In this document: positions 20,679 through 28,531 of the stretch, in pieces | Layout: each line of letters begins with the position of its first letter | How positions within the stretch are numbered: position 1 is the first letter of the stretch | IMG/VR virus record: IMGVR_UViG_3300008448_000236 | Location: 1 to 39,374 of that record | Strand: one strand, 5' to 3' | Length of the DNA: 39,374 bases | From: a virus | Translations under genes and position numbers: made by a program | The notes under the pieces: generated by a model | Told to the model about the DNA's origin: nothing | Seen by the model: the letters and a program-made list of their open reading frames with translations, nothing else | Databases searched by the model: none

Positions 20679-20897
20679 ATGGCAGAAAAGAAAACCTATC
20701 AGTCCACTAAGGAGGCATTGAAAAGGAGAGTACATTCTTATCCTCCTCCAAAATACCACAATTTAACGGTGGCTTATGCCTCTTTAAACGAAATGAGAAA
20801 AAGTGAGGTGGTTACTCAGGCAATTAAAGAGTTTTTTGACCGCATGCCAAAACCCGAACAGGAGCGCATTTTGCGGCAGTCAAAACATAGGTTTTAA
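20679..20897 (+). CDS. Ribbon-helix-helix-like small protein, 72 aa
   Basis: After a basic start (MAEKKTYQSTKEALKRRVHS), residues 27-58 (YHNLTVAYASLNEMRKSEVV, TQAIKEFFDRM) match a ribbon-helix-helix DNA-binding domain: one strand, a helix, the turn at RKSEVV, and a second helix. The C-terminus is basic. It ends three bases before the promoter that serves the capsid operon, so it could regulate that promoter. Identification is by pattern only. Confidence 0.5.
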   Translation: MAEKKTYQSTKEALKRRVHSYPPPKYHNLTVAYASLNEMRKSEVVTQAIKEFFDRMPKPEQERILRQSKHRF

Positions 20898-20899
20898 AA

Positions 20900-20931
20900 T
20901 TGTAGTGTATAAAAGGGCTGGCATGTCTTTG
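20900..20931 (+). promoter_or_regulatory. Probable promoter of the capsid-tail operon
   Basis: TTG (20900-20902), a 21-base spacer containing GTATAAAA, then TGTCTTTG (20924-20931), one mismatch to TAnnTTTG. The ATG of the protease gene is 21 bases downstream. The spacer element is aligned with the other phage promoters. Confidence 0.55.
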
Positions 20932-20952
20932 GAATTATAATTTACATTCAAT

Positions 20953-22092
20953 ATGGAAAACCCATACATGAACTACGTTATCAATATAGACTCAGACGAA
21001 CCAATAATGATGTTGGACAAACACATTGGCGGCTGGGACGATAAAAACGGTTACGGAATTGACGGCAGCAAGTTTGCCTCCGAGCTTATGGCGCTTGACG
21101 GCATGGGTAAAAAGCGCATTCAGGTTTGGATCAATTCTACCGGGGGAAGTGTGGTTGACGGATATAACATTTGCAATGCAATTCTGAAAAGCAAGACCAA
21201 GGTTGATACATACTGCGCTGGCATTGCGGCGTCAATGGCTGGGGTTATTTTCCAGTGTGGCAGAAAGCGCGTAATGGCTGACTATGGAATCTTGATGTAC
21301 CATAACCCGTATATCGCAACCGGAGAGGGCTCAGACGACGGCGTTTTGGAGTCCATGAAAAACAGTTTGAATAAAATTGTTTGCCAAAAGTCGGGAATGG
21401 ACGAGCAAGCCGTGGCTATGATGATGGACAGAACCTCTTTTATCAATGCAGAAGAGGCGCGGACCATGAATTTATGTGACGAAATTGAAAACACTGCTGG
21501 GCTTAATGCTCCGAGAGTAAGCCGTGCAACAAATGACCTGAGTGTTATTTGGAATGCGGCAAATGCAGTTTTGAATAAATATTTTAATAATCAAACCCCG
21601 TCAAAGATGAAACTTGTAATGAACAAGCTGGGGCTGAACATTGACGCTGCTGAGGCAAGCGCTGTTGCTGCTATTGAGGCAATTCAAAATCAGCTCACCG
21701 AAAGAGAAACTCAAATAGAGACTCTTCGCGCGGAAATTGCCGCACAAACGCAAGCCGCTGAACAAGCCGCCCAAGCATTAAACGCCGCACAGGAGCAACT
21801 CACACAGCTGCAAGCTGAAAGAGACGCTGCTGCTGAGGCTACTCGCGTTGCTGAGGCGACAAACATGATTAAGGGATATGCTGCCCAAGGTCGTATCAAA
21901 AACGACGACGTTACCCTCCAATCGTGGATTGCGAAAGCGAAGGACGATATGACCGGCGTAAAGACCATGCTGGAGAGCTTGCCTTTGAATAAGGCTGCTG
22001 TTCACATTGCCGTTGAGCCACAAAAAGGAGAAGTTGCTACCAGCGCTGCTTCCTTAATGGCAAAAGTCATGAACAAAACCAAAAAACAATAA
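20953..22092 (+). CDS. ClpP-like (S14) head maturation protease fused to scaffold domain
   Basis: A 379-aa product. Residues 1-180 are the ClpP-like protease: QVWINSTGGSVVDGYNI, catalytic Ser94 in AGIAASMAG, catalytic His117 in ILMYHNPY, and FINAEEARTMNLCDEIE near the expected third residue. Residues 210-300 are an Ala/Gln/Glu-rich coiled coil (QTQAAEQAAQALNAAQEQLT) typical of internal scaffolds. The C-terminus is Lys-rich. In such fusions the protease removes scaffold and trims capsid during maturation. It directly precedes the capsid gene. A second ATG five codons in (MNYVINI) is an alternative start. Confidence 0.9.
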   Translation: MENPYMNYVINIDSDEPIMMLDKHIGGWDDKNGYGIDGSKFASELMALDGMGKKRIQVWINSTGGSVVDGYNICNAILKSKTKVDTYCAGIAASMAGVIFQCGRKRVMADYGILMYHNPYIATGEGSDDGVLESMKNSLNKIVCQKSGMDEQAVAMMMDRTSFINAEEARTMNLCDEIENTAGLNAPRVSRATNDLSVIWNAANAVLNKYFNNQTPSKMKLVMNKLGLNIDAAEASAVAAIEAIQNQLTERETQIETLRAEIAAQTQAAEQAAQALNAAQEQLTQLQAERDAAAEATRVAEATNMIKGYAAQGRIKNDDVTLQSWIAKAKDDMTGVKTMLESLPLNKAAVHIAVEPQKGEVATSAASLMAKVMNKTKKQ

Positions 22093-22116
22093 TTAACCCT
22101 ATAAAAATCAAGCAAA

Positions 22117-23115
22117 ATGTCACTCTTAATCAATGACACGTCGTATGCCGGTACTTTTGCGAGCTACTTTTGGTTGCCCGCTACTTTCGGTATGGACACG
22201 ATCCAAAAAGGTGCCGTGTATGTAAAAGACGGTATCAAAAAGAAGCACACTATCGGTCGTATTGACCTCTCAAATCCCCTCCAGCCACGTGCTGCTACAC
22301 CGGTTAGCAATAACACCAATGGAACTTTTACCATTGACGGCAGAGTATTGGAGCCGCAAGATCACATGTTTTACACCGAGTTTAACCCTCGCGACTTTGA
22401 AGAACATTGGTTAGCCGAGCAGCTTTCACCCACATTGTTGGCGCGTGAACTGCCTTTGACAGCGGAAAACTACATGATGCAGATTGCACTTAACCGGACT
22501 TTCGAGCAGATCGAAACCGAAATCTGGATGGGATCCACAACCTATAACGCAACTCCCGGCGACCCCGGAAACGGCCAGCTGATGTTTATGGACGGCTTTA
22601 TGAAAAAGTTTGTCAATGACGCCAGCGTGGTGCAAGTACCCAGCCCCGTTGCGTTAAGTGCTGCAAATATCTTAACTCAAATGGACGCTCTGATTACCTT
22701 AGTTGCAAGCAATAGAAAGGCTTTGATTAGCCGGGCAAATAGGTATGATAGAATGAAGTTCTTTATGTCTATTGAGTCCGAGCAATTCTATCAAGCGGCT
22801 TTGGTTACTGGTACCACCTTCAAAGGTTTGAACACCATGGACCGTGGAATTAAGCCTTGGAAAGGTTATGAAGTAGTGCCTATTGCCGGTTTCCCGGACG
22901 ACACAATCCTGTTTTGTGAGGGCTTGCCTGATACCAGCTCCAACTTGTATGTGGGTATGAACTCAACCGAGGACAACAACCTCCAGTTAATGCGCCTGCA
23001 GAACAACAGTGAGCTGTTCTTCCTGAAAGGATTGATGAAATTTGACGTTCAGTACGGGTTTTCTAATCAGATTTTCCTGTACACCACGCTCACCCCCGGA
23101 TATTTCAACTCTTAA
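22117..23115 (+). CDS. Major capsid protein
   Basis: A 332-aa product. Identification rests on position (immediately after protease/scaffold, before a terminator-like hairpin) and on an HK97-type layout: an N-terminal region with SYFWLPATFGMDTIQKG, long helices (YMMQIALNRTFEQIETEIWM, ILTQMDALITLVASN), and a late P-domain/strand part (FKGLNTMDRGIKPWKGYEVV, DVQYGFSNQIFLYTTLTPGY). Length is normal for the fold. Cleavage by the upstream protease may remove a short N-terminal part, but no site can be named. Confidence 0.85.
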   Translation: MSLLINDTSYAGTFASYFWLPATFGMDTIQKGAVYVKDGIKKKHTIGRIDLSNPLQPRAATPVSNNTNGTFTIDGRVLEPQDHMFYTEFNPRDFEEHWLAEQLSPTLLARELPLTAENYMMQIALNRTFEQIETEIWMGSTTYNATPGDPGNGQLMFMDGFMKKFVNDASVVQVPSPVALSAANILTQMDALITLVASNRKALISRANRYDRMKFFMSIESEQFYQAALVTGTTFKGLNTMDRGIKPWKGYEVVPIAGFPDDTILFCEGLPDTSSNLYVGMNSTEDNNLQLMRLQNNSELFFLKGLMKFDVQYGFSNQIFLYTTLTPGYFNS

Positions 23116-23124
23116 TAATTAATC

Positions 23125-23149
23125 GGAAAGCCCTGTAATGGGGCTTTCC
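23125..23149 (+). terminator. Stem-loop after the capsid gene (partial terminator or RNA-stabilising hairpin)
   Basis: GGAAAGCCC (23125-23133) pairs perfectly with GGGCTTTCC (23141-23149) around a 7-base loop. No T-run follows, only TCAAATAAATT. It probably tunes expression by keeping capsid mRNA higher than the downstream tail genes, or protects a 3' end. Confidence 0.65.
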
Positions 23150-23163
23150 TCAAATAAATTAAA

Positions 23164-23598
23164 ATGAAAAAACTATTTTCTTTGTTAGTGTTAATGGCTT
23201 TTGCCTATGGGGCAACAGCTCAGGGACTTGTACCACGTTTCGGAACAAAAAAGAACGAGGACAATACCGGACGGGTATTGACGTATAAACTAGCGCCGAC
23301 TATTACCGACGCTGTAGGCGTTGACTCTGTTGTTATCAATCCCAGTGCTTTTGAAACGTACTATCGCGTTAACTTGAATAACGACACCCTTACGTTGCGC
23401 TCTCCTATTGTAACCAACAGTTATTACGGAGATAAAATTATCATTCAAGTTGTGGGCACAAACGGACGCCGATTAAAATTTGCACCGCCTAATTTTTTAA
23501 GCACAGGAGCCGCAACCTTATCAACTGGAGCTGTTGCGACTATCGTATTTGTCTTTAACGGGGTGCGCTGGGTAGAACAAAGCCGCGTCGTTCAATAA
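23164..23598 (+). CDS. Protein with Sec signal peptide in the capsid-sheath interval
   Basis: A 144-aa product beginning MKKLFSLLVLMAFAYGATAQ, a textbook Sec signal peptide with cleavage at ATA-Q. The mature part is beta-rich (YRVNLNNDTLTLRSPI, GDKIIIQVVGTNGRRLKFAP, ATIVFVFNGVRWVEQSRVVQ), and the VFNGVRWxEQ end resembles C-terminal domains of phage fibre and decoration proteins. A head-decoration role would fit the position, but the signal peptide implies transport to the periplasm. Both possibilities are open. Confidence 0.7.
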   Translation: MKKLFSLLVLMAFAYGATAQGLVPRFGTKKNEDNTGRVLTYKLAPTITDAVGVDSVVINPSAFETYYRVNLNNDTLTLRSPIVTNSYYGDKIIIQVVGTNGRRLKFAPPNFLSTGAATLSTGAVATIVFVFNGVRWVEQSRVVQ

Positions 23599-23619
23599 TG
23601 ATCTTTAAAAACAACTGAT

Positions 23620-23841
23620 ATGGGAAGGCCAAAAAAAGAACAAGCAAGCTCGGTTGAACTGGGCGCTAAATTTGTTAAAAACAACGAACAACCCTCGATT
23701 AAGTACAATGAGGAGCTGGTGGCTACTTTGAAAAAGTACCCCCACATTGATTGTGTGTTCTTTAACGAAGAAGGAAGCTGGCACTTTGCAGAAAAGCCGG
23801 GTTTCAGTCCAGTAAGCCGGGAAGAGATTTTGAACGGATAA
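23620..23841 (+). CDS. Small hypothetical protein, 73 aa
   Basis: It begins MGRPKKEQASSVELGAKFVK and includes YPHIDCVFFNEEGSWHFAEK. Small proteins with a GRPKK start and a central V-(F/Y)-F-x-E-x-G-x-(W/Y)-H-F strand pair occur between capsid and tail genes in Bacteroidota phages. No known function; a structural or assembly role is suggested by position only. Confidence 0.6.
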   Translation: MGRPKKEQASSVELGAKFVKNNEQPSIKYNEELVATLKKYPHIDCVFFNEEGSWHFAEKPGFSPVSREEILNG

Positions 23842-23851
23842 AAAACACGAA

Positions 23852-25378
23852 ATGTCACTCAATAACATCACATTCAATCTTGGACAAGGAGGCTTGGGCC
23901 GCGCCTTGCCCGGTGAAGATTATATTTCAGGCTTGCTGTTTTTCAGCGCCACGTTGCCCTCCGGCTTTAGCGTTAACAACAGGGTGAGGCAGTTTTTCAG
24001 CCTTGCTGACGCTGAGGCCGCTGGTATTACAGGCAATTTCAGCGACGAAACGAGAGCAACAGCTACTTTTAACGTTACAGCTCTCGGAGCCAACGGTGAC
24101 AGAGTAGAATTAAGGGTAAACGAAATGCTGGGGGCTGTTGTGAGTCTTGGAGCATATACTAAGACGTCAGCCGAAAGTACCACTACCCTCGTTGCAACTG
24201 CTATTGTCGCTGCTATTAATTCCGGGACTAATACTCACGGATATACAGCCGTTGGCGCTGCTGCCGTTGTTACGATTACAGCAAAGCCTGGCATGGGGGT
24301 TTTCTTGAACACGGGATCTCCTCTTACTGCCACATACAGCGCTGGTGCAACGCTGGCTGGTACCATTGTTCAGTTTACCGGTGGCGTTTCCTCTCGTTTT
24401 TCTATATGGCATTACCACATCAGCGAATATTTCCGCCTGCAGCCGCAAGGAAATCTGTTTGTCGGCGTTTATGCTGTACCCGGCTCTTACACCTTTACTG
24501 AAATTACCACCATGCAAAATTTTGCAAACGGTAAAATCAGACAAATTGGAGTCTTTAAAGACGGTGCTGCTTTTGCAAGTGCGGATATTACTGCCATTCA
24601 CAATGTTTGTGCGGCCAACGTTGCGGCTCACAAAGAGATCATTGCTCTTTACGCTGGAGATATTGCAGCGGTTTCCGACATTTCGACCATTGCGGATTTG
24701 TCAACCTTAACAGCACACTATTGCTCGGCAATTATAGGGCAAGACGGAAACGCTAAAGGGGCAAGGCTCTATTTAATGAGTGGAAAGTCTGTTACTGTAC
24801 TGGGAGCCACACTAGGAGCTGTTGCCAAAGCAAAAGTTTCTCACTCTATTGCGTGGGTTGCTCAGTTCAATATCAGCAACGGAGTTGAGAATGACGTATT
24901 GGCTTTTGCAAACGGAGTTTTATTCTCGCATTCCAGCATTACCGACAGCCTTCTCAATACGATTGACGATCGTCGGTATATTTTCCTTAGAAAATTTGTT
25001 GGCATTTCGGGCTCTTATTTCAACGAAAACAGCACCAGCATTGCGCTTTCCAGCGACTATGCCTATATCAGTGACAACCGGACAATTCAAAAAGCTACCC
25101 GTGGCATTTATGCCAGCGTACTGCCGGCACTCAATAGCCCTATCACTTTGAAGAGTGACGGAACTTTAAGCGACGAGGCAGCAGCTTATTTTGAAGGACT
25201 GGCCGGAACTGCTTTGGACGAAATGGTAAGAAATGCCGAGCTGAGTGGATATAACGTCACCGTAAACACCCAGCAAAATGTTCTTTCAACCGGTATTTTG
25301 ACTATCAATGTTACCCTGGTGCAAATCGCTACTGGCAGAAACATTGTGGTTAATATCGGTTATGACGTAACAATTTAA
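23852..25378 (+). CDS. Tail sheath protein (DUF2586-like)
   Basis: A 508-aa product of sheath length. The N-terminus (NITFNLGQGGLGRALPGEDY) and the middle (AGDIAAVSDISTIADLSTL, ARLYLMSGKSVTVLGATLGA) match DUF2586-type sheaths. The C-terminal region has the conserved RRYIFLRKFVGISGSYFNEN, DYAYISDNRTIQKATRGIY and a last strand NIVVNIGYDVTI. The sheath encloses the tube and contracts on infection, which sets the contractile-tail type of this phage. A Thr/Ala-rich domain (residues 60-180) is inserted, as in other sheaths. Confidence 0.85.
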   Translation: MSLNNITFNLGQGGLGRALPGEDYISGLLFFSATLPSGFSVNNRVRQFFSLADAEAAGITGNFSDETRATATFNVTALGANGDRVELRVNEMLGAVVSLGAYTKTSAESTTTLVATAIVAAINSGTNTHGYTAVGAAAVVTITAKPGMGVFLNTGSPLTATYSAGATLAGTIVQFTGGVSSRFSIWHYHISEYFRLQPQGNLFVGVYAVPGSYTFTEITTMQNFANGKIRQIGVFKDGAAFASADITAIHNVCAANVAAHKEIIALYAGDIAAVSDISTIADLSTLTAHYCSAIIGQDGNAKGARLYLMSGKSVTVLGATLGAVAKAKVSHSIAWVAQFNISNGVENDVLAFANGVLFSHSSITDSLLNTIDDRRYIFLRKFVGISGSYFNENSTSIALSSDYAYISDNRTIQKATRGIYASVLPALNSPITLKSDGTLSDEAAAYFEGLAGTALDEMVRNAELSGYNVTVNTQQNVLSTGILTINVTLVQIATGRNIVVNIGYDVTI

Positions 25379-25388
25379 AATTTAAGAT

Positions 25389-25808
25389 ATGACTGCTCTT
25401 ATCAATGGAGTAAATTACAGCTGGTCCAGCATCAAATTTAATCTTTTCGGCGTTCCCGTTGTGGGAATTACCGAGATCAATTATACCCGTAAGCAAGCAA
25501 AAGAAAACCAATATGGTGCCGGAGTTGAGCCTGTTAGCCGTGGTTATGGCAACGTGGAGTATGAGGCAGACGTAACGCTTTTTTTGGACGAGTGGCGTAG
25601 AATTATTGCAGCGGCTCCTTCAAAAGACCCGTTGTTGATTAAGCCTTTCCCTATCCAGGTGCTTTTTGGTGACTCAGCTCTTTCGTTTCGTCAGGATAAC
25701 TTAGAGGCTTGCGAATTTATGGAGGATCCGTTCAACGCAAAGCAAGGCGATTCAAAGATTCTCATCAAGATACCTTTGATTATTGCCGGGGTAAAGCACG
25801 TTCTTTAA
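25389..25808 (+). CDS. Tail tube protein
   Basis: A 139-aa product right after the sheath gene, the standard order. The sequence is a beta-sandwich with one helix: YSWSSIKFNLFGVPVVGITE, YGNVEYEADVTLFLDEWRRI, then QDNLEACEFMEDPFNAKQGD and KILIKIPLIIAGVKHVL. FxxxxxxxxQGD followed by a hydrophobic strand is typical of tubes of this phage group. It forms the inner tube of the contractile tail. Confidence 0.8.
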   Translation: MTALINGVNYSWSSIKFNLFGVPVVGITEINYTRKQAKENQYGAGVEPVSRGYGNVEYEADVTLFLDEWRRIIAAAPSKDPLLIKPFPIQVLFGDSALSFRQDNLEACEFMEDPFNAKQGDSKILIKIPLIIAGVKHVL

Positions 25809-25828
25809 AACAACAAAACAACTAAAGC

Positions 25829-26185
25829 ATGGAAGAAAAACTAAAGGCGGCTAAATTGGCTGCCAGTGAAAAAGCAGTACAGCTATCCGAGGAGCTGAAA
25901 ATAAAAGTTCACCCACTTGTTTTCTTTGTAGAAAAAGACAAAGAGCCGGTTGTGGGTTTTATTAAGGAGCCTAATCGAGCCGTAAAGCTGGCGGTAATGG
26001 ACAAGTACGCAACCGGGTTTTATAGTGCATGCGGTCAAGCGTTGGAGGCCATACTGCTGAAAGAGCATAGCGACCCTCGTATAAGCTCCGAAAGGTCCGA
26101 GGACGACTTATACTACATGGGAGCCGTTTACGCTGTATCTGAAATGATACAGTTTGCCGGCAACCAAGTAGATAAAAAAAAATGA
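25829..26185 (+). CDS. Tail assembly chaperone, short form (G-like)
   Basis: A 118-aa product (KVHPLVFFVEKDKEPVVGFI, KEPNRAVKLAVMDKYATGFY, DDLYYMGAVYAVSEMIQFAG) placed between tube and tape measure, where tail chaperones lie. It ends VDKKK on a run of nine A followed by TGA. A -1 slip in the run would bypass the stop and continue into the downstream frame at 26182. The two products would correspond to the G and GT forms that coat the tape measure during tail assembly. Confidence 0.85.
   Translation: MEEKLKAAKLAASEKAVQLSEELKIKVHPLVFFVEKDKEPVVGFIKEPNRAVKLAVMDKYATGFYSACGQALEAILLKEHSDPRISSERSEDDLYYMGAVYAVSEMIQFAGNQVDKKK
26174..26182 (+). promoter_or_regulatory. Programmed -1 frameshift site (A9 run)
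   Basis: Nine consecutive A directly precede the TGA stop of the chaperone gene. In frame they read AAA AAA AAA TGA; slipping back one base gives AAA ATG ATA GAC, entering the overlapping 58-codon frame. The run contains the A-AAA-AAA slippery heptamer. The site is at the same gene boundary where lambda G/GT and P2 E/E' frameshifts occur. Confidence 0.8.
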
Positions 26186-26358
26186 TAGACCGTTTTACGG
26201 TTAATGAGGACAGCAGTGATGAAACCCGTATTTCGGCGCTCATTCACTGCTGTTTGCATATTGACCCGGACACGTTAACGGACGAAGATTTTTGGAAATG
26301 CTGGGGAAGGGTTAAGTATTACATGGGGCTTGCTAATCAAGTAAAATGGCAACAATGA
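26182..26358 (+). CDS. Tail assembly chaperone, T-like extension (expressed by -1 frameshift)
   Basis: A 58-codon frame (MIDRFTVNEDSSDETRISAL, DEDFWKCWGRVKYYMGLANQ) overlapping the chaperone stop at its 5' end and the tape-measure start at its 3' end by 13 bp. It has its own ATG within the A-run, so independent initiation cannot be excluded, but fusion through the slippery run is the normal mode in tailed phages. The Trp/Tyr-rich helix is typical of T-domains that bind the tape measure. Confidence 0.75.
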   Translation: MIDRFTVNEDSSDETRISALIHCCLHIDPDTLTDEDFWKCWGRVKYYMGLANQVKWQQ

Positions 26359-27914
26359 ACCAAGAAGTACAATATACACTCACCTTAAAGGACTTACTTA
26401 CTGGTAAAATTAGGCAAGCCGACGACGCCGTAAACAAGTTTGAAGGAACTTTAGGAAAGGCTCAAAGCGCGGCTAATAATCTTGCCAGTGCCGTTGGGGT
26501 TGCTTTTGGTACGGCTGCCGTGGTTGCTTTTGGTCAAAAAATGGTTGCTGCTGGAACCCAGGTAGAAAATGCGCTGACTGGACTTACTACCCTTCTAAAA
26601 GACAAAGCCGAAGCCCAGCAAGTTATCAATAACACCATGGAGGACGCGACAAAAACGCCGTTTGCCTTCGAGGGGCTGCTTGCTGCTAATAAGGCTTTAA
26701 TCAGTGCCGGGGTAGGAGCAAAAGACGCACGTACCGACGTGTTAAACCTTGCCAACGCTATTGCGGCAACTGGAGGAGGTGACAATGAATTGCAGCGAAT
26801 GGTGGTGAACCTTCAGCAAATTAAGAACGTAGGGAAGGCGACTGCCATGGACATAAAGCAGTTTGCCTTTGCAGGGGTGAATATCTACAAGGTACTGGCC
26901 GAAGCCACCAACCAGCCTATTGAAAAGGTGAAAGACATGGAGGTTTCCTATGACATGCTGACCCTGGCATTGCAAAAAGCCTCTCAGGAAGGTGGAATTT
27001 ATGCGAACGGACTGGGAAACATGGCGCAAAACACCTCGGTTAGAATATCTAACTTAGGCGACAGCGTATTTCAGCTATCCGTTCAAATGTTCAATGACTT
27101 AAAGCCGGCTATTGACGCAATTATTTCCGGGCTGAGCAGTTTTATTGGCGTATTGGCTTCCGGCTGGAACTGGCTGGTACAAAACAAGGATATAGTCATG
27201 GCGCTGGCAATAGGGGTCGGAGTGGCCACTGTTGCCTATCAGGCTTACTTGTTGTCCATGGGTCAAGGAATTATCGTAACTGGCTTAATGACGGTAGCAC
27301 AATGGGCTTTAAACGTTGCAATGAACGCCAACCCTCTCGGCCTTATCATTACCGGGATTGCAGTGTTAACGGCTGGGATAGTATTAGCCTATCAAAAGTT
27401 CGGCGTTTTCCGGGCTGTATTGTGGGGGGTTTGGGGAACAATTAAAGCGTGGGCGGCTCTCGTTGTTGACGTTTTTGAAAACGTTTGGAAGGTAATAAAG
27501 GGGGTCATGACTTTTGACGCCGCAATGATAACCGAGGGGTTCAAAGGAACAGCCAACGCGTATATTGACGCCGGTAAAAGACTTGCTCAGGGCTTTAAAG
27601 ACGGTTACGACAGTGGAATGAAGGACTTTGCAGCGGACCAAGCCAAAAAGACCGTGGCAGCTCCCAAAACAATACAGTCAGCCGCTAAAGCCGGAGGGAA
27701 TAAAACTGCTGACGCTTTGGTGCCAGCAAAAAGCGAAACGAAAGGAGCGCAAGGTCAAAAAGCCGTTACTATGACCGTAAATATTGACTCTTTGATTAAG
27801 GACTTTAAAATATCCACGACGAACATAACCGAAGGAACGGCAAAAATTAGAGAGCTGGTTGCTCAGGCGCTTATTAACGCCACGAATGACTCACAATTAA
27901 TCGCTGGACAATAA
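26346..27914 (+). CDS. Tape measure protein (short)
   Basis: A 522-aa product. The N-terminus carries the family start (YTLTLKDLLTGKIRQADDAV) and long amphipathic helices. Residues 120-200 match the tape-measure core (ALISAGVGAKDARTDVLNLA, MDIKQFAFAGVNIYKVLAEA). Hydrophobic segments lie at about 275-295, 300-325 and 330-350 (VMALAIGVGVATVAYQAYLL, PLGLIITGIAVLTAGIVLAY). It is short for the class, so the tail should be short for a myovirus. It sets tail length and may help DNA cross the inner membrane. Confidence 0.85.
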   Translation: MATMNQEVQYTLTLKDLLTGKIRQADDAVNKFEGTLGKAQSAANNLASAVGVAFGTAAVVAFGQKMVAAGTQVENALTGLTTLLKDKAEAQQVINNTMEDATKTPFAFEGLLAANKALISAGVGAKDARTDVLNLANAIAATGGGDNELQRMVVNLQQIKNVGKATAMDIKQFAFAGVNIYKVLAEATNQPIEKVKDMEVSYDMLTLALQKASQEGGIYANGLGNMAQNTSVRISNLGDSVFQLSVQMFNDLKPAIDAIISGLSSFIGVLASGWNWLVQNKDIVMALAIGVGVATVAYQAYLLSMGQGIIVTGLMTVAQWALNVAMNANPLGLIITGIAVLTAGIVLAYQKFGVFRAVLWGVWGTIKAWAALVVDVFENVWKVIKGVMTFDAAMITEGFKGTANAYIDAGKRLAQGFKDGYDSGMKDFAADQAKKTVAAPKTIQSAAKAGGNKTADALVPAKSETKGAQGQKAVTMTVNIDSLIKDFKISTTNITEGTAKIRELVAQALINATNDSQLIAGQ

Positions 27915-28531
27915 TGGCACTGACCCCTAATACAAAAACAGTTGTTATTCCTAACGTTCCACTGACGCAATTGGTACGGACGTTTAACCTTGTAAATGTG
28001 CAACCACTGGCGGTTAGGGATAACCCCTATGAGGGCAAAATTAACCAGCTAGACAGCCGGGATCCAGAGCTGTATAAAAGTGCACTGGGAACCCCGGTTA
28101 TTATTGACTTGCTTTTCCAGTCAGTCACATATACCGATTTCAATAAAAACCGGCAAGTTACTACCGACGAGCTGAGGCTGCAAACTGTATTGTGTACCGT
28201 TTCCCGGCCTTCGATTATTATTAAAACGCAGATCCAGGGTAAAAACGGAACGGTAAAGGAATATATCAGTAAAGACGACTTTGCAATTACTATCAATGGA
28301 ATAATTGCCGGTGAAAACGGTCAATACCCTGAAACAGAAGCGCTTGCGCTGCAAAGAATGGCTGAGGCTCCGGTGCCCATTCCCGTTGTAAGCCGCTTTC
28401 TTAATGCGCTGGAGATTTATAACATTGTGGTTGTGGACTACTCTATGCCGCAAACGGCTGGAGGAATAAGCAAACAAGATTTTACCCTAATTTGTATTAG
28501 CGACGAGCCGCTGGAGCTTCAAATATTCTAA
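27914..28531 (+). CDS. DUF6046-like tail/baseplate hub-associated protein
   Basis: A 205-aa product starting on the tape measure's stop (TAATG). Parts such as LGTPVIIDLLFQSVTY, LRLQTVLCTVSRPSIIIKTQ, GTVKEYISKDDFAITINGII and VVDYSMPQTAGGISKQDFTL resemble the DUF6046 group found after the tape measure in Bacteroidota phages. By position it corresponds to the tail-tip protein linking tube and hub. The exact role is inferred. Confidence 0.65.
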   Translation: MALTPNTKTVVIPNVPLTQLVRTFNLVNVQPLAVRDNPYEGKINQLDSRDPELYKSALGTPVIIDLLFQSVTYTDFNKNRQVTTDELRLQTVLCTVSRPSIIIKTQIQGKNGTVKEYISKDDFAITINGIIAGENGQYPETEALALQRMAEAPVPIPVVSRFLNALEIYNIVVVDYSMPQTAGGISKQDFTLICISDEPLELQIF

